NCBI GenBank assembly: GCA_015680685.1
Contig: MNCI01011089.1
Location: 1-39,573 of the forward strand
Reading direction: 5' to 3'
Length of the DNA: 39,573 nucleotides
Source: Gnetum montanum
Taxonomy: Eukaryota; Streptophyta; Gnetopsida; Gnetales; Gnetaceae
The translations under genes were made by a program, and so were the position numbers. This document shows positions 32,540 through 39,573 of the stretch, piece after piece; positions within the stretch are counted from its first letter, which is position 1, and every line of letters begins with the position of its first letter. The notes below the pieces were generated by a model. It made no database searches, was not told the DNA's origin, and saw only the letters and a list, made by a program, of their open reading frames with translations.

Positions 32540-33400
32540 CCTTCCATCAAAGCCAGAAGGCAACCACAAAGGTAGTTCAATAAATAACTTAAGCAAGCTA
32601 TTAAGGATACAATTGAACAGCTTCTTAAGGTTGGATTCATCTATCCTATTGCCAACATTGATTGGATTAGCTTGCTTGTAATTGTATCAAAGAAAGAAGA
32701 AAAATGGAGAGTCTACATAGATTATAGGATATTGAATATGTGTACCTTCAAAGACCACTTTCCACTACCATTTATAGACTAAGTACTAGATACTATTGTA
32801 ATGCATGGCTACTACAAGTTTTTGAATGGTTATAGTGATTATAACCAAATCTAGATAGCATTAGAGGATCAGGCCAAAATAACATTGACATGTCCCTAGG
32901 GGGTTTCTGTATACAAAAAGATGGTCTTTGGCCTTTGTAATGTCCTTGCTACTTTCCAATGCCTCATGCTTAGCATTTTTTAGTAGTATATTGGTAGTGG
33001 TGTATCAGTCTTCATGGATGACTTCTCTACCTATGGTACCACTTTCTTCAAAACCTTGGACTTTTTGGGGCAAGTGCTAAAATGCTATGTGGAAACCAAC
33101 TTAAGGCTCAATTGGTAGAAAAGCATCTGATGGTCCAATAAGGCATTATCTTGGGACACTGGATTTCAAAAAAAGATATCAAGGTGAGCCCAAAGAAAGT
33201 ATGGGTCATTCAAGTAATTACTAGATAGCTTGAAATGATAAAATATGTGAGGGCATTCCTTGGATACATTGGTTACTATTGACACTTCATCAAAAACTTC
33301 TTCAAAATCACCAAACCACTAGTGGAATTGACACAGAAGGATGCATCCTTCAACTAAACCAAGGACTACAAGCACGCATTCTAATAGTTAAAGAAAAAGC
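32540..33400 (+). pseudogene. E2 reverse transcriptase, decayed
   Basis: Blocks include IEQLLKVGFIYPIA, EKWRVYIDYRILNMCTFKDHFPLPF, YYKFLNGYSDYNQ, VFMDDFSTYG (about 33010-33040) and FLGYIGYY-like residues near 33255. The first catalytic Asp (FLDGY in E1) is Asn here; the FMDD pair remains. Numerous stops. Confidence 0.75.
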
Positions 33401-33850
33401 TCTTAGAAAATCCTATTTTACATGCTCCAAATTAGTCCAAACCATTCTAAATCATGATGGATGCATCAAACTATGCATTGGTGGTGGTGATAACACAATT
33501 GGATGATCAAAAAAAAATTTATTATATCCATTGTGTTAATAAGAGTATTGTGGGTGCATAATTAAATTACACCACTATTGAGAAGGAGCTCATGGTAATG
33601 TTATATGCTATAAAAAAATTTAGGCACTATGTTCTTGGATATCAAATCTTTGTGCACACAAATCACAATGTTATCTATTTCTTGATAAGCAAGCTAGTGG
33701 TTAGCCCCCGTGTCATATGATGGCTGGTGATTCTATAGGAGTTTGATCTTACAATAGTGGACAGGAAGGGAATTGAGAATGTGTTCTTTGATCACTTGTC
33801 TTAGTTACTATGGAATGGCAAAGAGGATGAAAAGTCTTTATTAGATCAAT
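33401..33850 (+). pseudogene. E2 RNase H, decayed
   Basis: Visible blocks: IMMDASNYALVVVITQ, SIVGA-LNYTTIEKELMVMLYAIKKF, HTNHNVIYFLISKLVVSP and TIVDRKGIENVFFDHLS. These are homologous to E1 and E4. The Asp in the HTDHN block is Asn, so the active site is damaged. Confidence 0.7.
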
Positions 33851-35190
33851 TTTCCAATGAACTCTTTTTGCTAAATCCATTAAATTTCAACAACCTAATG
33901 GAACCAATTGGTATGATCAAATTCTCTCATATCTTCTCACTTAGGAAACTCCACAAGAATAGGATAATAAGAAGAAATAACACTTTCCTCACTAGGCCAA
34001 GCATTACATTGATATTCAAGGAAACCTTTACAAGGTTTGTGCCATTGGCTTGGTTAAATGTTGTGTACTCAATGCTATTTAACTACACATCCTTCAATAT
34101 GCCAATGAAGGTCCTTGTGGGGACCACTACGCAAGAAGGTGAATGGCTATCAAGATCTTCATGATCAGATACTTCGAGCCAATGATCTTTAGGGATGATT
34201 ACCATTTTTTCCATTCATGTGAGCACTTCCCAAGAGATGGAGGAATGATGTTCTAAATGAAAGGGCCTAAATAGTGGATCCAACCACTAGAGCCATTTTA
34301 TCTTTAGGGCATTGAATTCATGGGACCCCTCACTCTCATATCCAATGGGAAGGCATACATCAATGTTAATGTTGATTAGTGCACCAAATGGGCCAAAGCA
34401 ATAGCCATCATCGATTGTTTGTCTTCCATTGTAGTACTATTTGTTTAACAAAATATGGTAAATAGGTTTGGTATGTTAAGGAAACTTATTTTAGATAATG
34501 AGACCCACTTCTTAGGATCTACTTTTCTAAAACTAATGTAAAACTTGGGGGTTCAACATAAACTAACAACCTCTTCTCATTCCCAAGCTAATGGTCAAGC
34601 CAAAGTCACTAACATGGAGATAACTAGGATCCTAACAAGAACCATTAATTGATATTGGAAGGACTAGAGTACAAAACTCAAAGATGATCTATGGACTTGT
34701 TAATCAAGCTAGAAATTTCATATAAGTTACTCTCCTTATGAGTTGGTGTTCAGAAAATTTCCAATACTTCCTATCCAAGTCTAGCATAGAAGGAATGTCT
34801 AATGACACTAAATGTGCTAAATAAGAATTGACAAGTACCCCTCATGATGAATGAAGTGCATAAGGCACATTCCAAACAACATTATGATGCATAAATAAGG
34901 AAAGTTAAATGTCAACTTGGTGATAAGATCTTGTACTGAATCCCATTCATGTGACATAACATGCTAAATTTCAAATTCTATAGGAAGGACCTTACATCAT
35001 TCATGCAACTTTTCCTTTGAGTTTCATGACTATTTACCATCCATCAAGCCCAAAATAACATCTGTTGATCAACATTCAACAATTTAAGTCATTCCAAGAA
35101 CCTAGAGTAACTAGTAACACTACCACCTTTGAGTAAGAGCAAGCATGCTCTATTTTTTGGATATGCCCCTCTCAACTTAGTTGTGGAGAG
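33851..35190 (+). pseudogene. E2 integrase, core present but decayed
   Basis: A zinc-finger remnant (about 34190-34260, CEHFPRDGG) is followed by GIEFMGPLTLISNGKAYI, RKLILDNETHFLGSTFLKLM, LGVQHKLTTSSHSQANGQAKVTNMEI and YSPYELVFRKFPILPIQV. This is the standard order of Ty3/Gypsy integrase. Compared with the family, the first catalytic Asp (DFMGP) is Glu, the second (DN) remains, and the Glu of NGQAEV is Lys. The C-terminal part (LITIQQFKSF-like, about 35075) and the GTGGAGAGATGGTCATC block close the pol region. Confidence 0.75.
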
Positions 35191-36352
35191 ATGGTCATCA
35201 ATACTAACACCTTATGAGGACTAATAAATTTTTCACCTTTTTGTCTTATATCATTCTTCATACATTTTTTCATGTTCTTGAATATGTTCTCAATTCTTTT
35301 ATATAATTTTCTTTTCTTTTCTTTTCTGTCCTTTCTTTGTTTGTTTGTTAAGTTTATCTTGTTTTATTTTATTGGGAATCTTTGATATTACCCCTTTCTA
35401 CTATTAATACTGGATGTTAATGAATGCAACCATTAATGTTATGATTACTTTGCTAAAGGGCCAATTTCTTATCTTTGGATTATGTCCTATATTAACAAAT
35501 TGTTTAATTTTTGATGGTATCAAGCAATGAGTCCACAACATCCATCCATTTCATTCATTTTATAAATACTTTGCATCATGGAAGCATGAGGTCCTTTCAC
35601 ATTACAACTAAAAGTAACCAATGATCTTTCTACCTTGCAAACTTGGGATGGACTAAGAAGGAATGGAAAAGAATGTGAGATCAAGGGAATTTGACATAGT
35701 CTCTCCACATCGTTATTTCAAGTTCTATGCTACTACATTGGCATACCATCACTTCTAATGTTGACCACATAAGGAAGTACATCTTTGCATGGTATGGTTT
35801 TCATGAAAAAAAACCAAAACAACATAACTCATGATAATTTAAAGCATACTTCTTAGACTTAATAATGGGCTACAAGCACTAGTTATGGGGTTCAAAAGGC
35901 ATGTTATCCATGCTTGAAGGCATCCCTCTAACTAACATCCTTCCTTGCTTCCTTCTTCTCTTTTCTTCTTCTCTTGGAGTGATGGTTGTCCTTTGGTTTA
36001 GTCCTAGAATTTTTTTTATCAATTTTTGTAAGGGTATGTCAATGCAAGGCTACTAAAAGTCAAATGTACTTAATCTTGACTGAGCTTGGATTGTACTAGA
36101 TCATCTTAATCACAAACTTCACAAGGATCTCATGTAACAGAGATGTAGATCACCTACCCACCATTTTTTCTTTTGCATCATGATCAAACTCATAAAATAC
36201 CACCTTACTACCTCATATCATGGTTAATTGATATGTTTATTATGATGATCACATAATCATAAGACAATCTCTCAATTGGATATGGGTTTTTACTTGAAAC
36301 AACCATTAATCATCCTTGGTGCACACGAACTCCTTGTGATGAGAGAACATAG
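35191..36352 (+). other. E2 gene-free stretch after pol, cut by E3
   Basis: About 1.2 kb related to 13839-14900 of E1 (for example ATGAGTCCACAACATCCATCC at 35526 and the TTGCATGGTATGG block at about 35790). No supportable gene. It ends at CATAG, next to the E3 LTR. Confidence 0.55.
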
Positions 36353-37287
36353 TGTAGGGACACCTCTTCTAATCTTCTTATTCTTTCTTGTGTGTCTGTG
36401 TTTTTTAGGTTTTTGGACACTAAACAGATGTCTTGGAAGTCCATTAGATATCTTGGCTGAGCTTGGAAGTGACAAGAGACATTTGGAAAGACTAAAGACA
36501 TCTTGCTAATCAGACTAACATCTCAAGTGNTAAGATGTCTTAGGTTCTTATGAGATGTCTCACTTGAGATGTTAGTCTGATTAGCAAGATGTCTTTAGTC
36601 TTTCCAAATGTCTCTTGTCACTTCCAAGCTCAGCCAAGATATCTAATGGACTTCCAATACATCTGTTTAGTGTCCAAAAACCTAAAAAACACAGACACAC
36701 AAGAAAGAATAAGAAGATNGGGATGGAAATAGCTAGGATGAAGATGAGAAGCCTTGGAAAACATTTGAAAAACCTCAAGTTGACTTGAGGAAAGTTTTCT
36801 AGGGCTCTTATCTTCTAGTTTAACACAAATATCGATGTATTCATCATTGTTGATAGGAGGAGTAAGAGAAAAAGCTCTTAAGAGTGGACAACTAAGCAAA
36901 AGAAAGTGGGTAAGCACATTTGTTGAGTGTAATTGGTAATTGTAGCTCCAAGATCAACTTGTGATGTGTTGGTCTTTATGTTATATTATCTTGCATCTAA
37001 CTTATGAGTTGAGATCTTAGTCCCAGGTTGTAAAGGATATTTTCTATTGGTTGTATCTTCCATTAAGAACAACCATTGCGTGATTGAAGAGCCTCATGCT
37101 CTACAATATCAATTGAGTGTAATAGGTTTTGGAAGTTTGTGGGTTTTGTGAACCCTATTGTAATCTTTTAATAAATTAAATGAAGATAGCTAATTTTATT
37201 GTTTTCTAGCCAAAGTTTTTATCTTTGCATAATATCTAGATTTAATATTGGAAAGTGATTTATTATTGGAGTGAATGTACTCCAACA
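36353..37287 (+). repeat. E3 5' LTR, containing an inverted artefact
   Basis: It starts TGTAGGGACACCTC and ends GTACTCCAACA (a TG...CA pair), just before a tRNA-iMet-type primer site. A late TTAATAAATTAAATGAAG could supply a poly(A) signal (AATAAA, about 37170). The true length is uncertain because 36531-36718, between two single Ns, is mostly an inverted copy of 36372-36529. The 3' LTR is outside the window. Confidence 0.6.
36372..36718. repeat. 158-bp inverted repeat around a single N, probable assembly artefact
   Basis: 36561-36718 is the reverse complement of 36372-36529 with about one mismatch. A single N stands at 36530 and another at 36719, exactly at the end of the second arm. Arms this exact, bounded by single Ns, point to a faulty gap closure rather than a biological hairpin. 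Confidence 0.8.
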
Positions 37288-37291
37288 TTAT

Positions 37292-37303
37292 TAGTATTGG
37301 AGC
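37292..37303 (+). other. E3 primer binding site (tRNA-iMet type)
   Basis: TAGTATTGGAGC, followed by TT, matches the common plant site TGGTATCAGAGC at 9 of 12 positions, all differences being transitions. It lies four bases after the LTR end. Confidence 0.6.
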
Positions 37304-37405
37304 TTTGAGGAATTATTGAGGATTTTGTTAATTTTAGATGCACCCAAGAAAAAATAGGTGCAAGCTCTAAATTGAAACATGAAGAGCATGAAGTATCCCT
37401 TCTAG

Positions 37406-38480
37406 ATGATGGTTGCTCGGTTAGATGAAACCAATGCAAAGGTAGATAGAAATTTCTATCATACCCATATTCTAACACATGGAGGTAAAGAACATGCATG
37501 GTTGGAGAAAGAAGTTTTACAACTAGGTGGAGATGGAGTGGATGAAGAGGAAGAAAAATTTAGCTATGGAAGTGTAGGAAAATATTAGCCAAGGATTCCA
37601 ATGGAAGGGGATCCTATTCCTTAGATGAGAATTCCAAGGGCTCTAGAAGTGTTCAATACTTCTTATTTAGGAAAGCTTGAGAAGGAAGATGAGGCAAGTC
37701 CTTCGAGAGCATTCAAAAATGCTACAAGACTTCCATACATAGAGTTCAAGAATTTTAATTGTATAGATGGCACCAATTCTTTTGCAAGTTTGCTAAATGT
37801 ACTTGAGAAATATTTTCAATTGCAAGAGGCACAAAATAACTTAAGATACCTATTATTGAATCTAGATTAGAAGGTATGGATTCTACTCAATGCAAAAAGG
37901 AGTTCCAAGGCTATAAATGAAAAAATGATCAACCTATCAGAGATTGGGCTTTGATGAAATAAAAGTTCAAGATAAAATTTGAATAGTATCATTAGAGGCA
38001 AGAATGTATTATGAAGTTTAAATTCCTATGACAAGATGACAAGGATGTGAAAGAATTCTACTTCAAATTTTGTGATTTATTCCATTAAGCTAAGGTAAAC
38101 TAGGAAGAGTATGAATAAGCTTTAATCTTTTTAGGAGGTCTTAAAATGATGTACTAGTAGGAGTTGTTCTTTCATGAGCCACAAACTCTTGATGAGGCTT
38201 ACGATTTGGCACTCAAGGCTAAGAAGAAACTAGGTGGATTCAAAAACAAAAGCAAACAAAATTCAAAGGGGAAGAAGAAGGGATCCAAATCTAAGAAAGA
38301 ATATAAGGCCAAATCTAAAGATAAGGAGGGTATCCAAGATAAGAAGATTGAAAGAGGCGATGAGAAGAACAAAGCCAAGAAGGACCAAGGCAACAAAGGC
38401 AAAGGTCAAGGCAACAACTCATCAAAATTTTAGTACTTCAAATGTAGAGAATGGGAACATAAGCAATGGAAATGTCCACT
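37406..38480 (+). pseudogene. E3 gag, decayed
   Basis: Reading gives LPYIEFKNFNCIDGTNSFASLL and YFQLQEAQNNLRYLLLNLD (37625-37870 open). Then, in another frame, CKKEFQGYK, RDWALMK and DVKEFYFKFCDLFH, and in 38164-38433 HEPQTLDEAYDLALKAKKKLG followed by a Lys-rich tail of about 50 residues. This is the Retrotrans_gag layout. Right after it a zinc knuckle reads YFKCREWEHKQWKCP: the first Cys is Tyr and the Gly before His is Glu, both single G-to-A changes from the C-x2-C-x4-H-x4-C form. Confidence 0.7.
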
Positions 38481-38639
38481 TCAAAGGTAGCCAAGGGAAA
38501 ATACATGCAAACCATGGAAGTGCAGGAGACATCAAATCAAGGTCTTCATAGAGGTAATCATAATGCTATGAAAATAGAGGATGTTTCTAAATTAAATTCT
38601 TGTGCATTCATGGGGAATGTTAATAGAGGAGATCATCCT

Positions 38640-39060
38640 ATTAGGAAATTTTTATTTTGGATTAGGGCTAGTTGTTTGCTTACTATAGAATGAATTCATA
38701 TTTTAATTGATGAAGAAGCATAATAAAATATTATTTCTTCTAGGGCAATTGCTAGATTAGGTTTGGTAACTAATCCTCATCCAAGACCTTATAAGATGCA
38801 TTGGTTATCTAGATATTTTTCCTAAGAGGTAAGGGAACAATGTACTTTGAAATTAAAATTAGAAGTTTTCATGATGTTGTGAAGTATGATGTGCTTCTAA
38901 TAGATTATGCTGATGTAATTCTTGATAGACCTTGGAATTTTAATAATGATGCTTAGTTTGATGAAGCAAGAAATGTGTGGAATGTTGCTAGACCTAATGG
39001 AATCCATGATTTGATTCCTATGACAACTAAACAAATGAGATAGCAAAGCTCATTTAATGC
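38640..39060 (+). pseudogene. E3 protease region, decayed
   Basis: ILIDEEA, two stops, then NIISSRAIARLGLVTNPHPRPYKMHWL aligns with the chromovirus-type protease start (usual DSGASHNFIS). Later blocks YDVLL-DYADVIL and RPWNFNNDA match the 'DVLLMD-A-ILGRPW' end. The catalytic Asp is kept, but Ser-Gly are Glu-Glu. Confidence 0.6.
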
Positions 39061-39194
39061 TTTCTTAAACCTTCTAAGAGAGAGGAAATATATTAAGAAA
39101 TATGATTGAACCAGTTTTGGTTTTGTTGCTATGAAAACAATTGCTACTGACCATAATGATGTTAAGGTTGAACCTCCTACAAGTGTGCTAGGCT

Positions 39195-39573
39195 TGAAGG
39201 AGAAATTTCCTAAGGAGTTTAAGAGGAAATTGGATGGACTACCACTAATGAGGAATGTACAACATTAGATTGAATTCATTCCTATTGCTACCATTTCAAA
39301 TAAGAGAGTTTATTAGATGGCACCAAATCAAAGGGCTAAATTGAAAAGACAAGTAGAGGGATTACTTGAAAATGGTCTCATAAGGAAATCCATTTCACCT
39401 TGTGTAGTTCCAGCAGTGCTAGTGCCCAAAAATGATAGTAATGAATGGAGGATTTGCATTGATTCTAGGGTAGTGATTAGGATAACAATGAGGTACAAGT
39501 TTCATATTCCAAGGATGGATGATATCCTTGATGTCCTTACCAATGTAAATATTTTTAGCAAAATTGATTTAAA
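39195..39573 (+). pseudogene. E3 reverse transcriptase N-terminus, truncated by window
   Basis: KFPKEFKRKLDGLPLMRN, a stop, then MAPNQRAKLKRQVEGLLENG, SISPCVVPAVLVPKND, WRICIDSRVVIRITMRYKF and IPRMDDILDVL end at FSKIDL. This is the start of a Ty3/Gypsy RT up to just before the first catalytic motif. The fit is to chromoviruses. The window ends here. Confidence 0.75.

Larger units (their letters stand above)
27989..36352 (+). mobile_element. E2: plus-strand Ty3/Gypsy (Athila/Tat-like) element, 3' part displaced by E3
   Basis: It starts with an 875-bp 5' LTR and a tRNA-Asp-type primer site and keeps gag, protease, RT, RNase H and the whole integrase region in order. It is then cut at about 36352 by the LTR of E3. 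The accessory ORF and 3' LTR expected from E1 are not seen before the window ends. It is more decayed than E1, with stops throughout and several lost catalytic residues. The left target 5-mer is ATAAT (27984-27988); the partner copy is outside the window. Confidence 0.85.
36353..39573 (+). mobile_element. E3: chromovirus-like Ty3/Gypsy element, truncated by window edge
   Basis: It contains a 5' LTR, a tRNA-iMet-type primer site, gag with a retroviral-type zinc knuckle, a protease region and the start of RT. Lineage markers differ from E1, E2 and E4: a Met-type primer site, a C-x2-C-x4-H-x4-C knuckle, and an RT entry with MAPNQRAKLKRQVEGLLENGLIR. It is inserted in the post-pol region of E2. 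The possible target 5-mer is CATAG (36348-36352); its partner is not visible. Confidence 0.75.

Noticed and set aside
36372-36718. MITE or foldback element
   Set aside because: The inverted arms are nearly identical and bounded by single Ns with no target duplication; assembly error is simpler.
37263-37499. Minus-strand ORF at the start of E3
   Set aside because: Opposite to E3 gag and overlapping the LTR end and primer site; a shadow frame.
1-39573. Host genes, rRNA genes, intact tRNA genes
   Set aside because: Every stretch with coding-like signal is accounted for by retroelement domains; no exon-intron structure or RNA gene of the host was recognised by eye.

Overview
This window is plant nuclear DNA made almost entirely of decayed, nested retrotransposons. 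I see no host protein-coding gene, rRNA gene, functional tRNA gene or CRISPR array. The elements are Ty3/Gypsy LTR retrotransposons. Their tRNA-Asp-like primer sites, FMDDF reverse transcriptase box and large extra ORF after integrase place most of them near the Athila/Tat branch. Dense old insertions, long LTRs (0.8-0.9 kb) and heavy C-to-T decay suggest a large-genome seed plant, possibly a gymnosperm. That organism guess is inference only.

The layers can be ordered by target-site duplications and by rejoined reading frames. (A) The oldest layer is a minus-strand chromovirus-like pol fragment (called E5). It now lies in three pieces (26625-26960, 959-1004, 1-158) whose reading frame runs on from piece to piece once later insertions are removed. 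(B) A solo LTR (159-958) sits in E5. (C) A minus-strand Athila/Tat-like element (E4) occupies 1005-26614 with a 5-bp duplication ATTGG/ATTAG. (D) A plus-strand element of related type (E1, 7400-20791) is inserted in the RNase H region of E4 with a perfect CTTGT duplication. To the right, a tRNA-like SINE remnant and a LINE ORF1-like remnant (27060-27988) are followed by a second plus-strand Athila/Tat-like element (E2, from 27989). E2 is cut at about 36352 by the LTR of a chromovirus-like element (E3), which runs off the right edge within reverse transcriptase.

E1 is the best preserved. Its order is 5' LTR, tRNA-Asp-type primer site, gag, protease, RT, RNase H, an integrase lacking its zinc-finger and catalytic core, about 1.5 kb without a gene, a promoter-like module with a second polypurine tract, a 2.8-kb accessory ORF in one frame, a CpG-rich palindromic minisatellite running into a 915-base N gap, the 3' polypurine tract, and the 3' LTR. 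E4 carries homologues of the accessory ORF and of the promoter-like module, so these look like real parts of the lineage.

The most interesting points are the conserved post-pol accessory ORF with its own LTR-promoter-like leader, an internal copy of the polypurine tract, a triplicated gag zinc-knuckle segment in E4, the 51-bp palindromic minisatellite, and a likely assembly artefact (an inverted copy between two single Ns) at 36372-36718.
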